The position numbers and the translations under genes were made by a program. A stretch of 64,000 bases of DNA, taken from positions 186,001 through 250,000 of the forward strand of contig CAVQFM010000015.1 of assembly GCA_963711705.1 (NCBI GenBank), given 5' to 3'. Below, piece after piece: positions 1 through 9,326 of the stretch; positions within the stretch are counted from its first letter, which is position 1; every line of letters begins with the position of its first letter. The notes below the pieces were generated by a model. It was not told the origin of the DNA. It searched no databases and saw only the letters and a list, made by a program, of their open reading frames with translations. Origin of the DNA: RYN-230 sp963711705. Lineage in GTDB: Bacteria > Actinomycetota > Actinomycetes > Streptosporangiales > Streptosporangiaceae.

Positions 1-12
1 TTCCTGCGCGGG

Positions 13-804
13 TCAGGAGCGGGCGGGCCGACCGCCGTCAGCCCCGCCGGCGGCGGCCGCGTGGCTGGGGACGGGGACGGGACTGGTGTCGGCGATGATG
101 TGCCCGTCGAGCATCTCGATGCGCCGCCGCGTCCGGGCGGCGACCACGTGGTCGTGGGTGATGATGATGATCGTCGTCCCGTGCTGGTTGAGGTCTTCCA
201 GCAGGGCCAGCAGGGCGGCGCCGGTGGCCGAGTCCAGGTTCCCGGTCGGCTCGTCGGCCAGCAGCACCGGCGGGCGGCCGGCGATCGCCCGGGCGATCCC
301 GACCCTCTGCCGCTCACCCCCTGACAGCTGGGTCGGCCGGGCCCCGGCACGGTGCTCCAGCCCGACGACGGCCAAGGCGTAAGCCGCCAGCAGCCGCCGC
401 TCAGCGCGGCGGATCCCGGCATACAACAACCCGTCGGCCACGTTGCCCAGCACGCTCTGGTGCTCGGCGAGGAAGAACTGCTGGAAAACAAACCCGATCC
501 GGGACGCCCGCAGCGCCGCCAGCTCCCGGTCCCGCATCCGGGCCACGTCAATCCCGGTGACGCGCACCGTCCCGGCAGTCGGCTTGTCCAGGGTGCCCAT
601 CAGGTGCAGCAGCGTGGACTTGCCCGACCCCGACGGGCCGACCACGGCCACCAGCTCCCCGGCGGCCACCGCCAGGCTCGCCTGATCCAGCGCCCGCACC
701 GGCGGCGACCCGGGATACACCTTCGACACCCCGTCCAGCTCCAGCACCGGCACCCTGCCCCCGCCCCCGCCCCCGCGGACCAGGGCTGCCCCCGAGGCGG
801 TCAC
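13..804 (-). CDS. ABC transporter ATP-binding protein, MacB/LolD type
   Basis: Nucleotide-binding subunit of a MacB/LolD-type exporter; hydrolyses ATP at the inner face of the membrane to drive a FtsX-like permease. In the 263-aa product the Walker A GPSGSGKST, a Q-loop (FVFQQFF), the signature LSGGERQR, Walker B VLLADEPTGNLD and the H-loop (ITHDH) are all visible in order. The GTG start overlaps the stop of the upstream adaptor gene by 4 bp (GTGA), so the two are translationally coupled. The expected permease would lie beyond the left edge of the window. Substrate unknown; antibiotic or lipid export is typical for such actinobacterial adaptor-ATPase-permease sets. Confidence 0.93.
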   Translation of the reverse strand: MTASGAALVRGGGGGGRVPVLELDGVSKVYPGSPPVRALDQASLAVAAGELVAVVGPSGSGKSTLLHLMGTLDKPTAGTVRVTGIDVARMRDRELAALRASRIGFVFQQFFLAEHQSVLGNVADGLLYAGIRRAERRLLAAYALAVVGLEHRAGARPTQLSGGERQRVGIARAIAGRPPVLLADEPTGNLDSATGAALLALLEDLNQHGTTIIIITHDHVVAARTRRRIEMLDGHIIADTSPVPVPSHAAAAGGADGGRPARS

Positions 805-1964
805 GACGGCGCCACCACGACGCGCTGCCCGGGAGTCAGCGCCCCGGTCACCTGCACCAGCCCGGAGGCGTCATCGAAGATCCCGGGCGTCACCGGCACC
901 CAGCGCCGCGCGTTCCCCGGGCCGACGACCTCCACGACGAACCTCCCCGTGCGACTGGGCCACCAGCGCCGTCACCGGCACCACCAGCGTGCCACGCGCG
1001 GTGGCGGTGGTGATGTTCACCGTCACCGGCGCCTGGTCCAAGGTTCCCGCCACCTGCGGATGGGTCAGCTTCACCTGCACTGGAATGGTGGTGGTCGGGC
1101 TTCCCCCGACCCTGACGTGGTCGCCACCTTGCCCACCGAGGACACCGCGCCCGGCGTCGTCGTCCCGTCGGGCAGCGTGACGGTCACCTTATCCCCGGCC
1201 TTCACCTCGCCTTGCTGGGAGACATCCAGCGGAATCGTCACCACGTGCCGGTCCGACGTCGCCGCCAGCACCGGGCCGTTCGCCGAACCGCCCAGGCTCC
1301 CGGTCACCTGACTGACCCGCAGCGCTTGCGGCTCGAACACCACCGACCCCAGCGGCAGCGACCCCGACGGGGAGGAGCCCCCCAGCGCCGACTGCAGCTT
1401 GTCCACCCCGGCCGCCGTCTCCCAGGAGAAGTAATCCCAGCCCAGCGCGGAGATGTCCGCGCTATCCGCGTCCCCCAGAGCTACCAGGTCATGGTTCAGC
1501 TGGGACACGTCCTTTCCCGTCACCCCCTCGTCCAGGGGCCGCCAGTCCGGAACGCTGCCGTACAGCAGCACCACCGGGGATCCGTTATCGGTCTTGTACA
1601 GCGAATGCCCCTGCCGGATCACCTGTCCGGCCGACGGCAGCCAGGTCAGCCTCCCGCCGCCCTGCCCCCGCACCCGGTACGTCCCGGCATACCCCAGCGT
1701 CGCGGTCACCGGCGTGGTTGCCGCGATATCCTGCCGGGTCACCGTCGCCGTCGCCGGCGGCGGCGCCCCCTGCAACCCGGCCCTGGACGAGGCGGCCGGG
1801 GAGAACACCCCGACCCGCCACGCCGCTACCGCCCCGGCCGCCACCACGGCCACGATGCCCAGGGCCGCCCAGCGGCGACGGCTGCGCGATCCCCTTGCCT
1901 CCCCGGCCGCCAGGACCTCCGCCTGCTGCCCAGCCTCCCAGCCGCGCGAAACTGTCTCACTCAC
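801..1964 (-). pseudogene. HlyD-like efflux adaptor / peptidoglycan-binding protein, frameshifted
   Basis: Membrane-fusion (adaptor) subunit partnering the ATPase just downstream. Start taken as GTG 1964, preceded by GGAG. One N-terminal membrane segment (AALGIVAVVAAGAVAAW) is followed by a lipoyl/beta-barrel stretch (ATATVTRQDIAATTPV) and a peptidoglycan-binding-like insert, then a C-terminal barrel. The frame breaks near 1100 (in the codons before QVKLTHPQVAGTL) and again near 945; the last segment (VPVTPGIFDDASGLV ... VVVAPS) reads in the third frame and ends at 801. Codon usage and family-like sequence continue across both breaks, so these may be sequence errors. Confidence is high for family, moderate for brokenness. 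Confidence 0.8.
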
Positions 1965-2065
1965 TGATCCATCTCCGTCGCTTCCGCTTCCGCTATGGGC
2001 GGCCCGTGGGCAGGTGCAGCAGCGAATGGCATTGCTGCTCCCAGGCCTTGGCCTACGGCGAATGT

Positions 2066-2700
2066 TCAGCCGGGCCGCCCCGGCCGACTCAGTGGAACCC
2101 CTATGCCTGGTGGCAACCCGCGGTTGCATACGTCCATCTTGTTGTCGATCTGCGCCGAATTTGGATCGAAGCCGTGTACACCAACCAGGTCGAAACCCCA
2201 GCCCGCCGATGGATCGTAGGTGGGGTCGGGCCAGGTCGGTACGCCGTGGGAGCGCATGCACTGGGCGTATCTCCGCATGGCGGTAAGGTCCCGCTGGGTC
2301 TGGGTCTGGGTCTTGGTCTGTTGCCGGCGTTGGGGAGCAGGTGCGCGCAGGCGCTCTGGGCCGCCTGGTACTGGGAACTGCTGACCCCGAGTTGCTCCAG
2401 GCTGACCTTAGGCAACCCGTTAGCCAACTCATTGCTGCTGCTGGGGTCGGGGTACTTCGGCACCCCGTGGGACCGCATGCAGTTGGCGTAGTTGATCCCA
2501 ACCTGGGAGTTACCTGGCCTTCCCGCATTCGATGAGCCGCCGGGACCGGTGGATGACGGGCTGCCGCTGCATGCCGCCACCAGCAGGGCCAACGCGGCCA
2601 GGGCCATGATGGCGGCCGCGGTTCGGGCTGCGGGCGGCCGTGCCCGCCATGGGCGGCGCCTGACGCGGGTGCGGTGGTTCATCGTGGGAACTGGCTTCAT
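2066..2700 (-). pseudogene. Secreted lipoprotein with duplicated CMRSHGVP motif, frameshifted
   Basis: Small exported lipoprotein of unknown function. The N-terminus is basic, then hydrophobic, ending in a lipobox (LLVAACSG). The mature part carries two copies of one motif, YANCMRSHGVPKYPDP and YAQCMRSHGVPTWPDP, about 80 residues apart; the second lies in another frame, so a one-base shift near 2290 must be corrected to join them. Proteins of this type are common next to HlyD-like adaptor and MacB ATPase genes in actinobacteria, as here. Start is either ATG 2700 or ATG 2682; neither has a clear ribosome site. The function of the Cys-containing motif is unknown. Confidence 0.7.
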
Positions 2701-2725
2701 GCCTGCGGTTGTACGCCGGGGCGGG

Positions 2726-2762
2726 TGACATCAGCGCTACCGGTGATGTTGCGCGGATGTCA
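2726..2762. promoter_or_regulatory. Operator-like repeat cluster in divergent promoter region
   Basis: Between the lipoprotein gene (-) and the response-regulator gene (+) sit three related half-sites: TGACATCA (2726), TGATGT (2744) and GATGTCA (2756). The first and last form a perfect 7-bp inverted repeat. The last two form a direct GATGT repeat with an 11-bp period, the geometry expected of an OmpR/PhoB-family dimer site. Inference: autoregulation and control of the divergent efflux genes by the adjacent regulator. Confidence 0.5.
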
Positions 2763-2786
2763 TGCCGGCCGGTGCATGCTGAGGGG

Positions 2787-3431
2787 ATGCGGGTGCTGGT
2801 GGCCGAGGACCATGCGACGCTGGCCGGCCGGATCGCTCAGGGGCTGCGTCAGGCCGGGATGGCCGTGGACGCCGTGCATGACGGCGCGGCCGCGCTGGAC
2901 GCCGCCGCGCTGACGGGCTATGACGTGATCGTGCTCGACCGCGATCTGCCGGTTGTGCACGGTGACCAGGTGTGCCGGGTGGTGGCCGGCTCCGGCCCGC
3001 GGATCCTCATGCTCACCGCCGCCGCCGGCGTCGATGACCGGGTTGACGGGCTGGAACTGGGCGCGGATGACTACCTGCCCAAGCCGTTCGCGTTCGCCGA
3101 ACTGGTCGCCCGGGTGCGGGCGCTGGCCCGCCGCGCGCCGTCCGCACCGCCGGTCTTGCGCCGCGGGGACCTGGCTGTGGACCGAGCCCGGCACCGGGCC
3201 AGCCGCGGCTGCCGTTCGCTGTACCTGACCCGCAAGGAGTTCGGCATCCTGGAGACCCTGCTGGCCGCCGGCGGCGCCGTGGTCAGCGCGGAGGAACTGC
3301 TTGAGCACGTGTGGGACGCCAGTGCCGACCCGTTCAGCAACATTGTCTCGGTGACGATGGCCCGGCTGCGGCGCAAGCTCGGCGACCCGCCGCTGATCGA
3401 AACGGTGGTGGGCAAGGGGTACCGGATGTGA
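2787..3431 (+). CDS. OmpR/PhoB-family response regulator
   Basis: DNA-binding response regulator of 214 aa. Receiver domain at residues 1-115 with acidic pair (VAEDH), phospho-acceptor Asp in VIVLDRDLP, Thr in MLTAAAG and Lys in LPKPF; winged-helix output domain at about 125-214 (LTRKEFGILETLL ... VGKGYRM). The start ATG 2787 gives the typical N-terminus MRVLVAEDH. The stop overlaps the GTG start of the downstream sensor kinase by 4 bp, so the pair forms a two-component system. It is divergent from the efflux locus, which it probably controls through the repeat cluster at 2726-2762. Confidence 0.95.
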   Translation: MRVLVAEDHATLAGRIAQGLRQAGMAVDAVHDGAAALDAAALTGYDVIVLDRDLPVVHGDQVCRVVAGSGPRILMLTAAAGVDDRVDGLELGADDYLPKPFAFAELVARVRALARRAPSAPPVLRRGDLAVDRARHRASRGCRSLYLTRKEFGILETLLAAGGAVVSAEELLEHVWDASADPFSNIVSVTMARLRRKLGDPPLIETVVGKGYRM

Positions 3432-4624
3432 GCCGGCCGCGACCGACCGTCCGGGCCCGGCTGACCCTGCTGTACACCGGCCTGTTCGCCGTGTGCGGGG
3501 CGATCGTTGTGGCGGTCAGCTACGCGCAGGTGGCGCAGTTGCCGGCCCAGGTGCAGGGGAATGGCGGGCCGCCCTCCGTCGGCGATCTGGCCAGGTTCGC
3601 GGCGCGGTGCCGGTCCGCGGAACAGAGCGCCCATCCCAACCCGCGCCTCCTGGCCAAGTGCGCCTCGTTCTTTCAGCAGCAGGGCGCGCAGGGCCAGCGT
3701 GACCTTACCCTCTCGCATCTCCTGCAGTACTCGCTGATCACGCTGGCTGTGGTGATCGCCCTCGCGGCGATCCTCGGCTGGATCTTCTCAGGGCGGGCGC
3801 TGCGTCCGGTGCACCGGATCACGATGGCCGCCCGCGCCGCGTCGGAACACAACCTGTCGGCGCGGGTCGCGCCGACAGGTCCCCGCGACGAGCTCCGCGA
3901 ACTGGCCGAGACGTTCGACGAGATGCTGGGCCGGCTCCAGGCCGCGTTCGAGGGCCAGCAGCGGTTCATCGCCAACGCGTCCCATGAACTGCGCACCCCG
4001 CTCGCCGTCATGCGCGCGACGGTCAACGTCGTGCTGGGCAATCCGGACAGTACCCCCGGCGACCTGCGCGCGATGGGGGAGGACATCCGCACCGCGGTGG
4101 AGCACGCCGAGCACCTCATCGGCGCGCTGCTCATCCTCGCGCGCAACGAGCGCGGGCTCACCGTCCGCGAGGAGACCGACCTGGCCACAGTCGCCGAAGA
4201 TGTCCTCGACACCGCTGCCCTGGGCGGCCGCCGGGTGCACGCGACGCTGGAGCCGGCCGTCATATCGGGTGATCCGGTGCTGGCCGGCCGCCTCGTCGCG
4301 AACCTGGTCGACAACGCGGTCCGGTACAACCTCCCGGCCGGTGACATCTGGATCAGCACCCGCACCATGGCGGGCAGCAGCCAGCTGACGGTGGCCAATA
4401 CCGGCCCGGTCATCAGCCCGGCGGATGCCGGCCGCATTTTCCAGCCGTTCCAGCGGCTCAGCGACCGCACGTCCCATGACGGCTTCGGGCTTGGCCTGGC
4501 CATCGTCGCATCCATCGCCGCGGTCCACGGGGGCACCGCCAGCGCCCGCCCCCGCGATGACGGCGGCCTGTCCGTCACGGTCACCATCCCCTCGGCCGGC
4601 GCCGCGGCGCGGCCTACCGGGTGA
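3428..4624 (+). CDS. Sensor histidine kinase
   Basis: Membrane-bound two-component sensor, 398 aa from the GTG that overlaps the regulator stop. Two membrane helices (about residues 11-31 and 103-123) flank a roughly 70-aa extracellular loop. Then follow HAMP, HisKA with the phospho-acceptor His in ASHELRTPLA, and HATPase_c with N-box LVDNAVRYN and G-box GFGLGLAIV. This is the complete architecture of an EnvZ/CutS-like kinase. The extracytoplasmic loop is short, with two Cys, so the signal is unknown. Partner is the regulator at 2787-3431. Confidence 0.94.
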   Translation: MSRPRPTVRARLTLLYTGLFAVCGAIVVAVSYAQVAQLPAQVQGNGGPPSVGDLARFAARCRSAEQSAHPNPRLLAKCASFFQQQGAQGQRDLTLSHLLQYSLITLAVVIALAAILGWIFSGRALRPVHRITMAARAASEHNLSARVAPTGPRDELRELAETFDEMLGRLQAAFEGQQRFIANASHELRTPLAVMRATVNVVLGNPDSTPGDLRAMGEDIRTAVEHAEHLIGALLILARNERGLTVREETDLATVAEDVLDTAALGGRRVHATLEPAVISGDPVLAGRLVANLVDNAVRYNLPAGDIWISTRTMAGSSQLTVANTGPVISPADAGRIFQPFQRLSDRTSHDGFGLGLAIVASIAAVHGGTASARPRDDGGLSVTVTIPSAGAAARPTG

Positions 4625-4745
4625 CTGGGTCGGGCAATTTACGTAGCCGAAACTCATGACGGTGGGCGATCCGTGCCCTGGCCTGCGTTCCTAGCCTTGT
4701 CCAATGCGACCGGCGGCCATGCCGCCGGGTTGACGAGGGGGCAAG

Positions 4746-6144
4746 GTGGAGATCGACGAAGTTGCCGCACGCCTGCTGCGGCAGTACTGGGCTGTGCTGG
4801 CGGTCTGCATCGTGGTGCCCCTCGTCGCGGTCTCCGTTATCACTGCGAAGCAGCCCAACGTCTACGCCGCGTCCGCCCGGGTCGTCACCGGGGGCACGGT
4901 CCCGCAGACCAGCGCGGCGGCGGACGCCGTGGCCAGCCAGGTTGAGGCCATCGCCACAGGCCGGTCGGCGGTCAAGCAAGCGCTGCAGGCGGCCGGGGCG
5001 AACCGGAACCTGAGCGACTTCATCAACGGCAACATCGCGGTCAGCGGGCTCGGCAGCTCGCAGGTCATCGATCTCACCGTGACCGACCGCAGCCCGCAGA
5101 TCGCCCAGCAGGTGGCCCGGGTGCTGGCCGCTGAAGCCGTCCGTTCCATCAACAACGTGGGGCAGAGCGGCCTGCGGGCGGCGCTGACCGCCAACGACCA
5201 GGAAATCGTCCGGCTCTCCCAGCAGCGGGCCGTTAAAGCGCAGAAGGCGGCTGCCCAGCCGCAGAACCAGCAGCTGCAATCCGAGCTGGCCGGCATGGAC
5301 CAGGTGATCGCGAACTTCACTGGTGACCGGAGCCGTCTCTTGATCCAGGCGGGCTCGCTGGGCCTGGCGGGCGTCATCGATGAGCCAGCCATGCGGCCGG
5401 CCCCAGTCCAAGGCGTCCGCGCAGAAGCTGGGACTGGCCGCGCTGCTCGGGCTGGTCGCCGGGATCCTCATCGTCTCGGTGGCCGAGATCCTGCGGCCCA
5501 CGGTGCCCGGGGCCCGGCGGGTGAGCCGGCGGCTCGGCGTGCCCATGCTGGGCCAGCTCGGCAAGGAAGACCTGACTGGGACGCGCACAGCGGCCGTGGG
5601 TGAGCTGGCGCTGCGGCTCCGGCTGGTGACGGCGCACGCGGATCTGCGCACCATCGCCCTGGTTTACGTGGACGGGAAACGAGAGCTGGGCCCGCTGGCC
5701 GCGGGGCTCACGCAGTCCGTCCGGCTGTCCGCCGCGGACGGCGCGGCAGATCGAACGGGCCCGGACGGTGGCACGGCGGGGAACCAGCACTGGACCGCCG
5801 GTGCTGAGCCGGCGTCCGGCTGGACCGGGCCCGCCCTGCTGGTGAAGCCGCGCGGCGCAGCGACCGGGAACGCGACGGTGCACATCTACCCGCTGGGGCA
5901 GATGAGGTGGGCGGCCGGGACGACGCACGTTGGCATCGTCGTCCTGTCCGGCCCCGTCGCCCGGGTGTCCCGGATCACGGCGCTGCACGACCTTTCCACC
6001 TCGTCCGGCTGGCCCATTGTCGGCATCGTCGGCATCCCGCGGCAGCGGCGCTGGTGGTGGACCCGGCGGCCGGCCAGCGTTACCGAGCCGGCCAGCGGTG
6101 CGATCCACCCGGCGGGGCACGAGGCGGAAGGGCCCGGCCGGTGA
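4746..6144 (+). pseudogene. Wzz-like polysaccharide chain-length / co-polymerase protein, frameshifted
   Basis: Membrane protein that sets chain length or couples polymerisation to export in Wzy-dependent pathways. GTG start with a GAGGGGG ribosome site. An N-terminal membrane helix (AVLAVCIVVPLVAVSVITA), an extracytoplasmic region with coiled-coil-prone Gln/Ala stretches, and a second membrane helix (LGLAALLGLVAGILIVSVAEIL) fit the Wzz/YveK family. The frame breaks near 5400, just before the second helix; the product continues one frame over to 6144. After the second helix a roughly 200-aa tail has no clear kinase Walker motif, so it is not a complete BY-kinase. Its stop overlaps the next gene start (GTGA). 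First gene of the polysaccharide cluster. Confidence 0.75.
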
Positions 6145-7319
6145 CCCGACCGGCCAGCGCGGTGCCGTTCGCCCGGGTGGAGATCATGCCGGAAGCGCAG
6201 CAGGCCGCCTTGCGCGTGCTGCGCTCCGGGTGGATCACGATGGGCCCGGAGACCCTGGCCTTCGAGCGTGAGCTAGCCAGTTATCTGGGCGCCGATCAGG
6301 TGGTCGCGGTCGCTTCGGGCACGGTGGCCATCGAGATCGCGCTGCGCGCGCTGCATCTGGCGCCCGGGGCTGTCGGGCTTACCCCGAGCCTCACGTTCTG
6401 TGGTGCTGTCGCCGCCATCGTGCGGGCCGGCCTGCGCCCAGCTCTGGTGGATGTGGATGCGGGGACGCTGCCGCCTACGCCGGCCATGGTAGCTGCGGCG
6501 GTTCGCCGGGTAGGCCGCCGGACGCCATGGTCGTCCAGCACATGGCCTGCGCCACCCGGCGGACGTGGCAGAACTGGCGGCAGCGGCTGGGCTGCCGGTG
6601 AACCAGGTTGTCGAGGACGCGGCGCACGGGATAAGCGCACGGCTGCGCAACACCCCCGTGGGCGGCGCCTCCCACGCCGCCTGCTTCAGCTTCTACGCGA
6701 CCAAGAACCTGCCCATCGGAGAGGGCGGTGCGATCGCTACCGATGACGGCGAACTGGCTGACTACGCTCGTGCGGCGCGGCTGCACGGCATGAGCCGCGA
6801 CGCCTGGCGGCGCTATCTCCCCGGCGCCAGCTGGCGTTACGACGTCGCCGAGCTCGGCCTCAAGGCGAACATCACCGACGTTCAGGCCGCGATCGGCCGG
6901 GTCCAGCTGGGCTGCCTGCCCGCCTGGCAGGTGCGCCGCGAGAACGTGGCCGCTGCCTACGACGCGGCCCTGGTCAGCGTGCCTGGGCTCACCCTGCCCC
7001 AGCGGCCGGCCGAGGGACGGCACGCCTGGCATCTGTACCAGGTGCGGGTAACCCAGGACTGCGGCGTGCCACGCGACCTGGTCATCGACTCACTCAGCCT
7101 GCGGGGCATCGGTAGTATCCGGCGGACTTCATCCCGGTCCACCAGTTGTCTGCGTACCAGCGGATCCTGGGCCCCGAGGAATGCCGGTCGGTGCCGGTCA
7201 CCGACCAGGTGGCCGATGAGCTGATCTCGCTGCCGATGTACCCCGGGCTCGCCGACACCGAGATCGAGCACGTTGTCCACGCCCTGTTCGCTACCACGGG
7301 CTGTGCGGTAGCGGTCTGA
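6141..7319 (+). pseudogene. DegT/DnrJ/EryC1/StrS aminotransferase, frameshifted
   Basis: PLP-dependent sugar aminotransferase that would make an amino sugar nucleotide. GTG start at 6141 overlaps the preceding stop. Family features: the start region with SGWITMGPETLAFE, the PLP-binding stretch VASGTVAIEIALRAL, and the Schiff-base Lys in FYATKNLPIGEGG. Reading frame changes near 6520, 6548 and 7110; with these joined the product is about 390 aa, the usual family length, and ends with LISLPMYPGLADTEIE, the conserved C-terminal motif. No in-frame stops accumulate between the shifts, which points to sequence error or very recent damage. Confidence 0.82.
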
Positions 7320-7377
7320 CTGATGACTCAACCGGAGGAGAGCGAACGTTGCTGAACGAATTGGGGAGGAGCCGGCC

Positions 7378-8338
7378 ATGAAGGTGGTAGTGACCGGAGC
7401 GGCCGGGTACATCGGGGCGGCCACTGTTGCCCGGCTGCTGGATGCCGGGCATACGGTGGCGGGCCTGGACTGCCTGCGGTTCGGCGGGACCGCGCTGCTG
7501 GGCAGCTATCTGACCGGGCGGTTCGCCTTGACCCGGCGATATCCGTGACCCCAGTGTGGTCGCGCGGGTGCTGGCGGATGCCGATGCAGTTGTTCACCTC
7601 GCGGGGATCGTTGGCGACCCGCTCGTGCCGCAGAACCAGGTCTGGCCTCCGCAGTCAACCTCGATGCCGCCGTCGCGCTGCATGAGGCGGCCCAGCGGGC
7701 CGGAGTGGCGCGGTTCGTGTTCGCCTCCACCTGCAGCGTTTACGGCCATCGCCTATCCGGCAGACGAGGAAGCACCACTCGCAGCCGCTGTCGCTGTACG
7801 CCCAGACCAAAGTCGATGCCGAGGCCCAGATGCTCGGCACGGTTCCTGGCGGCATGGGGACCACGGTGCTGCGGTTCGCGACCGTCTACGGGCTCGCTCC
7901 CCGGATGCGGTTCGACCTGGTCGTGAACACCTGGGTGGCGCACGCGCTGACCACTGGCCGGGTGCAGGTCTTCACCCCCTGCTGCGTGGCGGCCGCTGAT
8001 CCACGTCGCCGACGTGGCCGACGCCATCGCGAACGTGGTGCAGGCTCCCGCTGCGATGGTGGGCGGCCAGGTGTTCAATGTCGGGTCCACCGACAACTGG
8101 CAGCTTGCCGACGTGGCTCACCTGGTCGCCGAGATCTGCGGTCCCAGCGTGCAGGTTGAACATCAGCCCGGCGCTCGGTGACGCCCGTGACTACCGGATC
8201 ACCACGACCAAGCTGGCCGCCGCCACCGCGTGGAAGGCAGGGCGGACACTGCGCGAAGGGATCGGGGAACTGGCCAACGCCCTGTCGGCCGGGGTTCTGG
8301 ACGGTCACCCTGCCCTCGGAGGCCCCCGTGCTGCCTGA
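7378..8338 (+). pseudogene. NAD-dependent epimerase/dehydratase, multiply frameshifted
   Basis: Sugar-nucleotide epimerase/dehydratase of the extended SDR family. ATG 7378 follows a GGGGAGGA ribosome site. The N-terminus MKVVVTGAAGYIG contains the Rossmann glycine motif; later pieces show the conserved VVHLAGIVGDP, the catalytic Ser region FASTCSVYG, YAQTK for the active-site Tyr/Lys, and NVGSTDNWQLADVAHLV. These lie in different frames: at least five one-base shifts occur between 7530 and 8165. Corrected length is about 315 aa, normal for the family. It probably acts with the preceding aminotransferase on the same nucleotide sugar; the exact sugar is unknown. Confidence 0.75.
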
Positions 8339-8353
8339 CCCGGACGGCCCCTG

Positions 8354-9326
8354 ATGCACACGGTCACCAAGCGGCGAACGCGTCGGCGTCGACTGCGCCG
8401 TGCCGAGGCTGCTGGCCCTGCTCGACGCTGGTACCGGCGGTGAACTAACCGAGGCGACCGCCGACCGGTGTGACCGTGCACCTGCAGGTACAGGCCAACG
8501 GCCGGCCATTCAGCCAGGGCTGGCTGCATCCTGATCGGACGTGGTGTCTGGGCGGCCCCCAATCGGCCCTCGTCACGGACGCGTGCTCCTCGGGGTTCGA
8601 CCTGCGGGTCGAGCCCCGGGGCGGCGTCGTGCAGGTCACCGCGCGCTATCGGCCCAGACCGGCCATCCGCGCCGCCAACGTGTGCTGGCGTCGCGCTCCA
8701 GGCTCCTGGCCGCGCAGACGCTGCTGCACTACCCAACGCTGTGGTGGGCGTCGCGGCGCGGCCGGGTCCCGCTGCACGTCTCGGTGACGTCCGGCACCGC
8801 CGGGGTCACGATGATCGCCGGGCCCAGCGGGGTTGGGAAGTCCACCCTGCTCATGGCCGGACTGCCGCGCGGCGAGATCGCGACCGCGGACAACGTCTGT
8901 TCGTGCGACGCGCACACCGCCTACGGGCTGGTGGAGCCGCTCCGGGTGCAGGACGGCCCGCGTGGCCCGACCGCACCGCACGGCCGGACCGAGGTTCCGC
9001 TAGCCGGGCGGGTGCCCGCCCTGGACCCGGACCGCTTGGTGGTGCTGCGCCGGGCCGCCGCCGGGGAAGAACCCGGTATCCGCCCGCTGCCCCCGGCGGA
9101 GGCCGCGCGCGAACTGGTGGCCGGCACCTACATGGCCGGCGAACTGCGCCGGTTCTGGCCGTTCGCGGCCACCCTCGCGCTGGCCACCGGGCTGGGGCCG
9201 GCGCACCCCGATGTGGCCGGCGTGGCGGGCGCGCTCGCCGCCCGGCTGCCCTGCGTGGAGATCCTGATCGCGGCTGGCTCGGCCACGCCCCTTGGCGAAC
9301 TGCTCGACATGGCCGGTGCCGGATGA
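8354..9326 (+). pseudogene. HPr kinase-like P-loop protein, frameshifted N-terminus
   Basis: The C-terminal two thirds (from about 8690) encode a P-loop domain with GPSGVGKSTLL and a core like the HPr kinase/phosphorylase C-terminal domain. The N-terminal part reads in a different frame from about 8470 (VTVHLQVQANGRPFSQGW) and joins near 8685; a further upstream piece (VPRLLALLDAGTGGE) suggests a start near ATG 8354. HprK-like proteins without HPr partners occur in actinobacterial and proteobacterial polysaccharide and peptide-modification clusters, with unknown substrates. The stop overlaps the ATG of the glycosyltransferase (ATGA). Family placement rests on the P-loop and context, so it is moderately sure. 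Confidence 0.6.
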
